DNA from: Chrysoperla carnea
Taxonomy: Eukaryota; Arthropoda; Insecta; Neuroptera; Chrysopidae
DNA: 64,000 nt
Assembly (NCBI RefSeq): GCF_905475395.1
Contig: NC_058337.1
Location: 93,800,368 to 93,864,367 of the forward strand
Direction of reading: 5' to 3'
Shown: one piece after another, positions 49,468 to 61,254 of the stretch
Position numbering within the stretch: position 1 is the stretch's first letter
Layout of the letters: every line of letters starts with the position of its first letter
Translations under genes and position numbers: made by a program
Notes under the pieces: model-generated
Told to the model about the DNA's origin: nothing
The model's database searches: none
What the model saw: only the letters and a program-made list of their open reading frames with translations

Positions 49468-52400
49468 CGATTCAGTTTTCTAAAAAAGTTTTAAAAAACT
49501 TTTTAACAGTCTGTTTGTACTGCTTAACATTTAAGACACTTCAAAATCACTTTCCCTTTTAAATTTGATTTTATTTGAAGCTTTATTTTTATTTTCTTTT
49601 ACTTCCTATTTTCTTAATTACATTTTAGGCAAACCTACATATTGTAGTAGCACATTTTGCATAGTATGTTGATTTAAATCCAAATGATTTTTTTAAACCA
49701 TTAATTACTTTAAAGTAAATTTTTTGATTTTTTAAGTGCAAATGGCCAAAATTAAATGAAAATAACAAAGAATTAAACGTAACGGTACAAAACAATGATG
49801 ATCAACCATTAAAAGTAATGCTTTTGGCAGATACACATCTGCTAGGACCCATTAAAGGACATTGGCTTGATAAACTGAAACGGGAATGGCAAATGAATCG
49901 TGCTTTTCAAGCAGCAGTTACTATTCATAGTCCAGATATTATATTTATATTAGGTAAGCAATTTTATTTTGAATAGAGTTTGGTCTAAATTCGAGACTGT
50001 AATTACAAGATGTATTTATATGGACAAAATATTCCCGATAATAATTGACCCTACAGATAAAATATCCGTAGATACAATATAAATCTGAAAAAATATCTGA
50101 AGCAATCGAAGTACAAAATATCCCGATATTTTTTTTAAATTGATTAAAAAAACGAAGAAGTTATAAACAATCAAAGATTGCATTCAAAAGTTGCCCATCT
50201 TCTTTTAGCAAAACAGAGTTTTATATGTAATCTCAATGGCGAAACCCACGTATGATGTCATTAGTGGGTATCTCTCTCTTTGTTTAGTAAGGAATTTTAA
50301 ACGTTCATATCTTGCATACTAGTAAAGGTCAACCCTAGTAGCTTAGTTGATCAAAGCGTAACCAATTCCGTTCGCGGTATTCCTAAGGAAGAGGCTCGTT
50401 CCCGCCGTCACAACAAAAATTAATTTAATTAATAGTTGTGATGGGCTGGTGTAGTGCATGGAATATGCATGAAGGAGGTGCATTCAGTCTCTGAAAATAA
50501 TTGAGGAGCTGATAAATGAAATTATCAGCGAAAAAGGTGGTAAAACACATCTGGTATCACAATGGGCTCTATAGACTGTGTCCCTCGGGGACAGCCAATA
50601 TGACCTAAGCTAACCTATACTAGTAAAGATTTTTTAAAACCAACTTCACTTTTCTGAAAATTTCCAAAAGTGCAATTTACTAGTCCTCAAACTCAGGATA
50701 TTCTTAGAATGCAGGAAACCAGAGAGAACAACTCAGTCTAATTTAATTTGTTCTTGGCGATTCCAAGATAGAATACCTTGCGCATAGAAATCCAATGTCA
50801 AATGGCCTTGCCACAAAAATCAGAATCTGCTACTTAACCAAGTTACTACAAAATATTTATATTTTTGTTGTTCTAGGAGATTTAACTGATGAAGGATCAT
50901 GGTGTAGTAAACAAGAATTTAATAATTATGTAAATCGATTTTATAAATTATTTAAGACACCAGAAGGAACAGATTTATATGTTGTTGCAGGAAATCATGA
51001 CATGGGATTTCATTATGGGTATTAATTTCTTTTAATTTTAAGTTTTCAATTTTGTAATTTTATTTATTTATTTAAAACTTTCCATTTTGAAAGTTTGGAA
51101 TCCATGTACTCGTAGTTTTAAATTTAATAATATACTCCCAACCGCACCGTGGTGATCCGCCTACAAATAGCCATTACTATGGCAGGTAAAACATTGGTGA
51201 ACTGAGTTTTCGAGTCAAAGAACATTTGCTTAAGGGGGGAGGGGGGTAAATCAGAAATTTTTTGCCTCAAATTTTATAAATTCAACATTATTTTGTCAGC
51301 GGAAATTTTCAATGGCAACTAGCCAAACAGGGCAGGATAGGATTACTTCCGTACCATGCTGCCCTCGGTACAAACTTTGTAAAACGTCTTTTACACAAAT
51401 ATAAGCAAATCACTTCAACCAAATAAAAGCATTTAATTTTTTTAATTATATTTTTCCATATCAGCATATTTTTTGTATGCTGATAACAATTATGTCAACG
51501 ACTTTGTAAGTTAATTGACTATAAACTTATATTTTTTGAGTTAACTACTTTAAGATTCTGATCAGAACGATTTAAAAATATTATGGTGTGAATTTTTTTA
51601 CAGGATAACTCCTTATTTAAATGAACGATTTGTATTAGCATTCAGTGCGCCATCAGTCAAATTAATATCAATAAAAGATATTCATTTTATTTTAATAAAT
51701 AGTATGGCTCTGGAAGGTGATGGATGCTTTTTATGTAGACCAACTGAATTGCAATTAAATAATATACAAAGTAAGTAAGTAAATTAATTCAAATATAAAA
51801 CAAAAATTAGATAAGATAAAATTTAAGTATAGTCGTAAAATGTTGAAATATAAAAATTTTAAAAATAAGTCTTGGGTTTCGCTAAACTTAAAGACTTATT
51901 TTTATTTCGCAGACTTAAATAAATGTATATATTTTATAATTCAGATAAAATTACTGGCATTTGATGGAGAGGCGGTGATACTAACAGGTATATTACTGCT
52001 CCTCGAGAATTCTTTCACATAAAAGTTATTGTTGCCTTAAAATGAAAAGAATAAGTTGCCTTAATTTCTTCTTTAAAAAAAAATAGATATGATATGCTAG
52101 TTTTTTTCATGGTAATACTAATTATTTGGTAGCTTAGATCTAAAATGCCCGTTTCTGTTGCGAGAGGTATCATGTTGAATGAATTTTTTTGCTATTGTTA
52201 ACTTTCTCATATTAATTCATATTAAAATTATTCTTCCCTTTTGTGAGATTGTCATATAAGATAGAGTTGTATATTTTCATTTCAAGACATTGAAATATTC
52301 ATCTTGGAAAAAATTAATTTATTTTAAAAAAATATTTCTTGTAGAATCGTTAAAATGCGCTAAGGGTTTAAAGGAATATTGTCATCAAACCAGCGGACAT

Positions 52401-54450
52401 TTATCACAATATAGTCGACCAATAATATTACAACATTTTCCATTATATCGTGAATCAGATGCTAAACGTTGTGAACAGCCTGATCCAGATGGTGCTCCAG
52501 AACCAATATTTTCAGAAGTTTTGCGGGAGCGCGTTGATTGTCTGAGTAAAGAATCAACTTATGCATTGCTGAATGATTTTGTTCCTCGTTTAGCAATAGG
52601 TGGGCATACACACCATTCGTGCCATCGAAAACATAAATTAAAAAATAATCTATTAACTGAAGAATATTCAATTTCATCATTTAGTTGGCGGAATAAAGAA
52701 AATCCTAGTTTTTTATTAGTAAGTACTTAAATTTTTTTAACACATTACCGTAGGTATGTAGATACTAATTCATAGACCCACGCCCAAAAAATTTACTGAT
52801 TATATCACCATCGAGCCTTTGTGTATGCATTCTTTCTGTCTTTGCAAAGTACAAATTTGTCCCCCAAGTCCAAATTCAAAGATGCCTGTTTTTTCAAGAC
52901 TGAACCGCAAGGACATTAAACAATTGTTTTGATCATCATTTAGCAAGTTCCTAAATACACTACTGGAAGCACATGAATGTAACTCAACATGAATTTAAGA
53001 ATAATTTGTACGGCTTCTGAACGAGGATATAATATACACAAGTATGAAATTTTTATTTACATGCCTAGTTTATTCATTTAAAATTGTGGTAAAGCTAATA
53101 AATTTTTCAAAAAAGGATTATTTTTTGTAGAATTATTTTAAAATAAATTCTTTATTTTAAAAATAGTATCAAAATTCAAAAGCTAATAAGCAGTGCTTGA
53201 AAAAAAGTCTTTTCGATTGTAAATGGCTTCGCTTTTGTAACATGTAATTGCGCCTATAGTAAACGATTCTAAATACCCAATAGCAGCTCATTCAGATACA
53301 GTGAGTGCATAAGCCCAAAAAAAAAACTCTATTTTGCGTCTGTTTATCTCTACGGCGAATAAAACGTTTTAAGATTACTGAAAATGGTAAAAATTTTTTA
53401 AATTGAAATATTTTTTTTATTTTGTAGGCAAAAATTACGGCAAATAATTATGCAATTGCAAAATGTCATATGCCAAGGGAAAATACTGTAAATATATTAT
53501 GGATTATTGGTTTTATATCAACAGTAGCATATATTACATTGTCAGAACGTAATTCTCGCCGAAGAAGGTAATTTATCATACATTTTTTTAAATCAAAATA
53601 GATCGTGGATTTTGATATTGAGTGTGTCCGGAGGTTCAAAAAAAAAAAAAAAAATTCTAAGTAATACACTCGTTTTTAAGTCAGATATTCAGGGAGTTTA
53701 ACTATTAAGAACTTTGTTATTCTGACAACACGCCCTGTATATTAAATTTTCTACTACAGTCGAACCTAGATTATCGCAAAATTTGACATCTAAATCTAAG
53801 CCTTTTACAATTCAAGAATAGGAGTTGAAAATATTTGTTTTCTGATTTTTATTTTGTCTATACTCACGTTAATATTTGTCTACCTATTATAACTAATACA
53901 TGATTTCGCGAGCGAGAAAAAATACTGGGATTCTCACTCATCTAGGTTCGATTATATACTGGGAGCCAAAAATGTTCCGGAACAGCAACCAAATTCGGAA
54001 AATAATGGTTAAAAAAAATTCATATAAAAATTAAATAAATAGGTGAACTTGACTTTCAAGCTCACTGAAAAGTGATTTCTAACTTTTAATTGTTAAAAGT
54101 GACAGAGGAAAACCTTAAATTAGAAAGATATGTCTATAAAAAAATTTTAGAGAAAGAATTAAGTAAGTATCTTTAAAAAATTATTCATTATTTTTTAATA
54201 ACCATTTAACAAAAATTGATGTCACTAATAATCATTTTGTGATTTTATGATTCACTTTAATTTTTTTATTTTAAAGTTTTAATAAAATATTATTTGTTTT
54301 CTTTCAGCTGGTTTTACATGCATTATTTTCGAAGAAAAAAACCATAAAATCTTTTCTCGTAAAAATTCCATTATTTTTTTTGTTTCATTTAGGCGGAGGC
54401 TTAAGTACAAGGGACTAAGAATAAGTACTGATATAAAATTTGATCGGTGA
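49230..54450 (+). CDS. MPPE1: Metallophosphoesterase 1 (MPPE1/PGAP5), GPI-anchor remodelling
   Basis: Plus-strand exons: 49230-49334, 49737-49953, 50877-51018, 51604-51770, 52345-52718, and then either 53428-53571 (stop TAA, 382 residues) or 53428-53567 joined to 54393-54450 (400 residues). The enzyme removes the side-chain ethanolamine phosphate from the second mannose of GPI anchors at ER exit sites, so that GPI proteins leave the ER efficiently. An N-terminal membrane anchor ([19 protein letters not shown]) is followed by CKWPKLNENN. The calcineurin-type metal motifs follow: LADTH (D67, H69), GDLTDEGSW, VVAGNHDMGFHYG, LQHFPLYR and IGGHTHHSCH. A C-terminal membrane span comes next (ILWIIGFISTVAYITL) and then a basic tail. 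All junction phases agree. The first exon lies in intron 1 of PHKB on the opposite strand. Confidence 0.93.
49335..49736. promoter_or_regulatory. Overlap zone: MPPE1 intron 1 containing PHKB exon 1
   Basis: PHKB coding exon 1 (49467-49436, -) lies wholly within this MPPE1 intron, while MPPE1 exon 1 (49230-49334, +) lies in PHKB intron 1. The PHKB promoter must therefore lie above 49467 and the MPPE1 promoter below 49230, each inside the partner's transcribed region. Confidence 0.7.
50328..50616 (+). mobile_element. tRNA-derived SINE in MPPE1 intron 2
   Basis: The 289-bp body is flanked by perfect 12-bp target duplications ATACTAGTAAAG at 50316-50327 and 50617-50628. The head resembles a tRNA: an A-box-like GTAGCTTAGTTGATCAAAGC and a B-box-like GAGGCTCGTTCCCGCC. 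The 3' part ends GGGGACAGCCAATATGACCT then AAGCTAACCTAT. No poly(A) tail is present; the end is CTAA-rich instead. It is oriented with the gene. Confidence 0.82.
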
Positions 54451-54634
54451 TGTACTGTCGTCTGAAATGTTCACTGAACTTGATAATTTGATAACTGCAG
54501 TGATAATTTTACTAATAATTCCATAAAGTTCATTGAACATTTCTGCATCAGAGATTAAATAAGGCTCCCATTTAAAAAGTATCTTAATACTTGATCGCTT
54601 GTACTTGCCTTAGCCTTAAACGTCATTGTATAAA

Positions 54635-54640
54635 AATAAA
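54635..54640 (+). terminator. Poly(A) signal AATAAA candidate for MPPE1
   Basis: Canonical hexamer 185 bases after the stop of the longer MPPE1 form, which favours the use of the extra exon 54393-54450. Confidence 0.5.
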
Positions 54641-55839
54641 ATACGTTTCTGTTCATTGACTCTGTACAAATTGTTTACATATTCCATTCAATAGAAATAA
54701 GTAGATTTTCAACAATTAAGGTGTATTTTCATGATGACGCTTAACGCCGAGTTTGAGCGTCAAATTGGGTCCCATGGCTTGTTTAGGCCGTGCTATTCCT
54801 AGGATTGATTTTGACGGTACGGGCTACATAAACATTTAAAATATTGCATACAATTTTAATTAAAAACAATGGAAATCTCTGAAGATTTATCATATTTTAT
54901 CAGGTAGGTTCAGTACCATAATTTGACGCTCAAATCCACCGTCACGTGTCATTATGCATTTACTGAAATATTTATAGTTTACATAGCTGAAATTAAAAAT
55001 AAACTTTTTTTTTTTTTTTTAAGTTAATTATTTTTCTCTAGAACGCGAAACAAAATTTAACATCTAATTTCATTTTGCTATCTCTTTTCATTGTGTAGTC
55101 CGTCAGGTTGATGGGCTAGTGAAATCACTTTACGAAATCCTTAGAACCACTTTACGAAACCCTTTTGAAAATGTCAAAATTTTGTTTTTACGATCAGCAT
55201 TTTTAACCGTTCTAGTTGTTAAACTCATAAACTAAAATTTCAACTAAGCTTATAATACTTATACAGGTAATTTTAAATGAGCGTCCGTTAGTGTAGGAGC
55301 TTATTTTTGACACCATAACTTTAAAAAAAGTTCATCTGAACATGGGACCGAAAATTGCTTCCTTCGGATCTATGGCAATTATAAATTACAATTCGATTTT
55401 TTGCCAAATTTATGAAAAATTTTTATGAGAAATATTTTTATCGCCGAAAGTATTCCTAATGTTTATCGAACATTTTGACGTCGCTTTAAAAGTACTGCAT
55501 GAGATAGGTAGATGCAAATCTATTTGAGAACTGTTAGACATAGCGAAAAGTTTGAGATTATGTTAAAAATATTTATCATAAAAATATCAATATCTTTTTC
55601 CCGAAACATTTTTTCAAAACCCAACGGATGCGGTACAACAAAATGGTCGACGAAATTTAACACGGTTGTAGTTCCGAAACTCTTTGTAATATTTCGTTGT
55701 CAAGAATAAATTGCTATTGTAACGGACAGTTAATTTAAACGCACCCTGTATAAAAACGTCTCCCGTTGGCGGTGGGGGGAGGGGGTTCAAGTAGGTGAGC
55801 ACATAAAATTTATAGTCGTAAAATGTAGAATATAAAAAT
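54641..55839. other. Intergenic, no gene recognised
   Basis: AT-rich sequence with a poly-T tract at about 55006-55020. No conserved exon was seen. The short frame at 55512 has no recognisable similarity. Confidence 0.4.
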
Positions 55840-56300
55840 AAACAAGTGAAAACAAACAATTGACTGAGTTAATTGTTGAAATACCATGTATAGTCAGTGT
55901 TGATTTCTTTATCACATTACATATACCAACATGTGACACATACATAACTGATAATCAAGTATAGTACATATTATAAAATTTCCGCCCTAATTGTCGCCCT
56001 CACGGGTAAACAGTGATGTTTACGAAAAAATGTTTCAAACTAAAGTTGTTTAATTTTTGATAAGGAACATTTTTTACATTTAAACTTTTGTTCTATCTCA
56101 ACGGTTTACAAGATGGATCCTACGGACCCAAGTCCCAATTGACCTATGATGCTCATTTACGAACTTGACCTCACTTTTTACGCCCTGAGTACGCTGTAAA
56201 AATTTCAGCTCGATATCTTTTTTCGTTTTTGAGTTATCGTGTCCACAGACGGATACACAAACAAATAATACAATCTTATAAGTGACGTATATGTTTGAAA
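55840..56300 (+). repeat. Dispersed repeat copy (3' end truncated)
   Basis: Begins AAACAAGTGAAAACAAACAA and follows the full 5' order through CACGGGTAAACAGTGATG, TTCTATCTCAACGGTTTACA and TTTCGTTTTTGAGTTATCGT. It stops in the degraded GACG tract. The next copy follows directly. Confidence 0.8.
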
Positions 56301-56374
56301 TAAACAATGTTGTTGCTATGCAAATAATTGATACTATGTGTTATATATATATAACATATCAATTATGTTCTGAA

Positions 56375-56810
56375 CTAATTTGCGCTGTCACGGGTAAACA
56401 ATAATATTTACAAAAAAATGTTTCAAACAAAAGTTGTTTATTTTTTTGTAAGGAACATTTTTTACATTTAAACTTTTATTCTATCTCTAACGGTTTACAA
56501 GATGGGTACTACGGACCCATGACCCAATTGACTCATGTTGCTCATTTACGAACTTGACCTCACTTTTTACGTCCTAAGCACGCTGTAAAAATTTCAGCTT
56601 GATATCTCTTTTCGTTTTTGAGTAATCGTGACCACAGACGGACGGACGGACGGACGGGCGGACAACCGGAAATGGATTAATTAGGTGATTTTATGAACAC
56701 CTATACCAATTTTTTTTTTGTAGCATCAATATTTTTAGGCGTTACAAACTTGGGACTAAACTTATAATACTATGTATATTTCATATATACATGGTATAAA
56801 AATTAAATGC
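56375..56810 (+). repeat. Dispersed repeat copy, adjacent and in the same orientation
   Basis: Begins CACGGGTAAACAATAATATT and runs to the 3' end CATATATACATGGTATAAAA. Its tract is (GGAC)n: ACAGACGGACGGACGGACGG. Confidence 0.85.
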
Positions 56811-59280
56811 GAGCGATATGCGAAGACGACTGTTTATGACCTTTTGAAGTGTTAAAATTTTTTCGATAACGCTGATCGTTAACGTAATATTAGCGGAAAA
56901 TCGTATTTTGTGAACTTTGACCCCGGGTAAATTTTGTAGCGGCATTCGGATAGATGGGGGCTTTTGAGATCTTGTTTAGAACAACAAATAGAAGGTTCAT
57001 GAAAATCGTTTAGTTTGACTTATGAAATTTACAGTTTAGAATTTTTTATTCATCTAAGTACCATTTGTATTCCACATTCTTAAAGGAATCATTCTATGAG
57101 TATCAGGTCTCGGTCTATAGGTATTCTACCTATGCTTTTCTATACTTCCCCCTTCCTTCCATTTTCCCTTTTCCTATTTATGACATGTTCAGTACAATGA
57201 TTGTATTGTTTAAAAAAGAATTAATAAATTGAATTTAATTGAATTAATGGTTTTTATTCATATTTCACTAATCTCATTTTAATAATGGATCGCATAAATG
57301 GATTTCAAAACTGTCATAATCATATTCTTTTGACTAACGATTATATGGTTATAAAAATGATAATAATCATAATAACGTGTAAGATTAATTAACTTTACTC
57401 GTTCACGATTAACTATTTGATTGTTAATTTTTAATAATTGGTCAGATTAACTTTTTGCCAATACTGGTAGACACGCTTATTAAACCTGAAGTAATCTTAC
57501 TAAGCTTATACAAATTTGAAAATTAGGAACTTCTTTACTGAAAAACCAGTTAAACCACATATCATTTATGAAAGTGTTTGAGTCAGGAAGTTTACAATTT
57601 CGTGCAATGCGTAGGTATATCTATAATATCACATATATTTTGAATAAATTATTTTCTGTATATGTCGTTTACACGCTATCTATATTAAATCGGTGTTATA
57701 TAACTACTGGTGTAATATCATATAGCACAACAGTGCGTTAGCGTAGATAAGTAAAATGGAAAATTGAAAGGGTAATGTATGATGATGTATGATGATGTAT
57801 ATGTGAAATGTGAATGTTTTTGTTGTGACTATATATACAGGACGTCAAATAGCCCTTTTTCACACCCTTATATCTCAGAAACTACTGGAGCTATAATGTT
57901 GAAACTTTCAACTTAAGTAGATATTGACCCTGGGACGCCGTAAATCAAAGCTCACGTTCACGGCTCTCATCGTTTCCGAGCAATAACGCGTCAAAAAACG
58001 GCCACGCCCCGAAATTTTGTCACTCACTCATATAAATTCACAGCAAAACTGAGAAATGGTAGAAAGATGCGGTTTTCATTAAAATAAATTAGAGAAAAAT
58101 CATACCCCAGAAAAAATACCAAATATCAAAATTTTTAACGGGAAATGGGAAATTTCGCTAATTAAAAGTGCATTTTTAGCCCTATTAAAAATACATGCTA
58201 AAATATGAACCAATCAGAAGGCTAGTTTTTTTTCCTATACAATTTGTATGGGAAAACTAAAATACGCTTAAAAATTTGTTATTTATATAATTTTAATTAA
58301 ATATTGATTAAATTTGAATAAATATTAAATAAATATTCAAAAATTAATTGTGTATTTCAATATTTCCAACTTAAAATATTATAAAAATTAAATAAAATAA
58401 TAAGACCATATGAAATTCAAAGTACCATGTAGAAAACATATTAAAATTATTATGTTACATTAATTAGGAAAATTTTAATTTGCTTTTATAACAAAAACTG
58501 TAAGAGATAGAACAAAAGTTTAAATGCAAAAAATGTTCCTTGCATAAAATTAAACAATTCTGTATGAAAAATTTTGTTGTAAAGGTAATTGTTTTCCCGT
58601 GAAAAGCAAATAAAGTAAAAAATTAAATTGCAATTTTCGAAAAAACGGTAAGAGATAGAACAAAAGTTTAAATGTAAAAAATGTTCCTTACATAAAAATA
58701 AACAACTTTTGTTTGAAACATTTTTTCGAAAAAACAATCATTTTCCCTCGAGAAAGTAAATAACCACTCCTGTTTTTTTCGTTAATGCAAAATCCAACTA
58801 TTTTTGTCCTTAAATTTAAAAAAAGTATAAATATAATTTCACAAGAAGTTTTAAACCATTTTGCTTATTTGTCTTGTAGTGTTTACTACTAATTGTTGCA
58901 ATGACAACGAATTTTATTTTCTTAAAAACAATGGTATTGTTATGTTCAACAATAAATAATCTTGCAACCCAATTTTGAAGCCGACACCCTCAATCGATTA
59001 CGTTGAAATTTTGTAAGCACGCTGACTTTGAATTTTTATGGTTGACTTGATCGAATTTTCTCGTTGCTTCCGCCATATTTTGTTAAATGGGGGGGGGGGG
59101 ATCTTATTACTCAATTTTAAAGCAGATATCTTCAACCGATTGAGTTGAAATTTTGTATACACGTTTAGATTTGATAACAAAACATGGTAAGGTTAGTGGC
59201 GTTATTATTTTTCCATCACTTCCACTATAATTGATTTATCTATAAATGATTCAGCTATACCGATTCTAAGGGACTTCTAA
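56811..59280. other. Intergenic, repeats fragments only
   Basis: No gene recognised. Two short minus-strand fragments of the dispersed repeat lie in tandem at about 58495-58590 and 58645-58750 (the AGAGATAGAACAAAAGTTTA blocks). A run of ten G lies at about 59090-59100. A GC-richer stretch at about 57840-58080 may be an unrelated old repeat. Confidence 0.4.
58495..58750 (-). repeat. Two fragments of the dispersed repeat, tandem
   Basis: Both contain GTAAGAGATAGAACAAAAGT followed by a GTTCCTT-(A/C)ATAAA block and a TTTTTTCGAAAAAAC-type end. The segment is duplicated at about 150-bp spacing. Confidence 0.65.
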
Positions 59281-59284
59281 ATTA

Positions 59285-60735
59285 TAGAAAGATGCGATTT
59301 TGGACATTCGACAGAGACTTGCTTGAATTGAGGGTCAACCCATGCGCAGTACTATTACATGTAATCCTCGTGTGCGCACTAGCAATTTTTAAGGCCTACA
59401 TGTGCGCAGTAACAAAATATAAATTTAGCGTATGCGCAGTTGCAAGATTCAGGATAAATGCATTCGCACAACTATAATTATTGATTAATCTGTGGGCACT
59501 TCCCGGATATAATACCCAAATATGCGCACTAACAAAATATAAAGTTCCTGTATGCGCAGTTGTAATATTCAGGATCATCCCATGCGCAGTACTATTACAT
59601 CTAATCCACATGTGCGCACTAGCAATATATAAGGCCTACATATGCGCAGTAGCAAAATATTAACTAAGCTAATGCCAGTTCTAAGATTCAGGTAAAATGC
59701 ATGCGCAGAACTATCATTTGTGATTAATTTATGCGCATTTTCAATATTTAAGGACCAAATATGCCCATTTGCAAAATATAGGGTTCCCGTTTGCTCAGTT
59801 GTAATATTTAGAATCAACCCATGCGCATTACTATTTCATGTAATCCACATGCGTGTACTAGCCATATTTGAGGCCTACATGTGCGCAGTAACAAAATATA
59901 AATTTAGCGTATGCGCAGTTGCAAGATTCAGGATAAATGCATGCGCACAACTATAATTATTGATTAATCTGTGCGTACTTCCCGGATATAATACCCAAAT
60001 ATGCGCACTAACAAAATATAAAGTCCCTGTATACGCAGTTGTAATATTCAGGATCAACCCATGCGCAGTACTATTACATCCAATCCACATGTGCGCACTA
60101 GCAATATATAAGGCCTACATATGCGCAGTAGCAAAATATTAACTAAGCTAATGCGCAGTTCTAAGATTCAGGTAAAATGCATGCGCAGAACTATAATTTG
60201 AGATTAATTTATGCGCATTTTCAATATTTAAGGACCAAATATGCCCATTTACAAAATATATGGTCCCTGTTTGCGCAGTTGTAATATTTAGAATCAACCC
60301 ATGCGCAGTAACATTTCATGTAATCCACATGCGTGCACTAGCAATATATTAGGCCTACATACGCGCAGTAACAAAATATAAATTCAGCGTATGCGTAGTT
60401 GTAAGATTTAGGATAAATGCATGGGCCGAACTATAATTTGTGATTAATCTGTATGTACTTCCAATATATAAGACCCAAATATGCACACTTACAAAATTTA
60501 AGGTCAATGTGTGCGCAGTTGTTATATTCCAGATTATCCCATGAGCAGAACAATTATATGGGATCAAAGTGTGCGCAATACCAATATATAAGACCCAAAT
60601 ATGCGCACTTACAAAATATAAGGCCCCTGTATGAGCCGTTGTAATATTCAGGATCAATTCATGTGCAGAACTATCATATGAAATCAAGCTGTGCGTATTA
60701 CCCATAAATAAGGCCTAAATATTTGCAGTTACATA
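59285..60735. repeat. 30-bp minisatellite with 480-bp higher-order period
   Basis: About 48 monomers of roughly 30 bp, nearly all beginning with a TGCGCA core (ATGCGCAGT). Neighbouring monomers differ strongly, but the pattern recurs every 16 monomers: the segment at 59401 returns at 59880 and again at 60360 (479 and 480 bp). The last block is diverged. Because the unit length is a multiple of three, long open frames occur on both strands. They are not thought to be genes. Confidence 0.93.
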
Positions 60736-61080
60736 ATATTTGTCTGTCCGTTTGCACATCTGTCTGCCAACACGATAACTCAAAAACGAAAAGAGATATT
60801 AAGATGAAATTTTTAATGCGTACTCAGGACGTAAAAAGTGAGGTCAAGTTCGTAAATTATCATTATACGTCAATTGATTCCTAGGTCTGTGGAACCCATC
60901 TTGTAAACCGTTAGAGACATAACAAAAATTTTAATGTAAAAAATATTCCTTATAAAGAAATAACCAACTTTTGCATAAAACATTTTTTCGAAAACATGAC
61001 TGTTTACCCATGAGGACGCAAATTAGGCGTAAATTATATAGAATGTATTATATAATAATCAATATCAGTTATATGAAAAT
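60735..61080 (-). repeat. Dispersed repeat copy bordering the minisatellite
   Basis: On the minus strand it reads from the CACGGGTAAAC-like start (CATGGGTAAACAGTCATG) through TTTTCGTTTTTGAGTTATCG to a short GACAGACG tract, where the minisatellite begins. The 3' end beyond the GACA tract is missing, so the array abuts the tract. Confidence 0.8.
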
Positions 61081-61254
61081 GAAATTTTCCTTATAATATT
61101 TATAAATAACACAATTTTGATGACATCTTGTTCGGCATATTTCTTGACGTACGAGGCTCAGTATTCAACAGTAATTCAATGTATGCATAATGGTGAGTTA
61201 AAATTGTTACAAACACTTTCAACTTAAATACTATTGCCTGGCAAAAAGAAGTGA

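Noticed and set aside
59285-60735. Long open frames on both strands (up to 116 codons) with Cys-Ala-Val-rich periodic peptides
   Set aside because: The 30-bp monomer length keeps frames open on both strands. Composition follows the repeat, and there is no start context or splice evidence.
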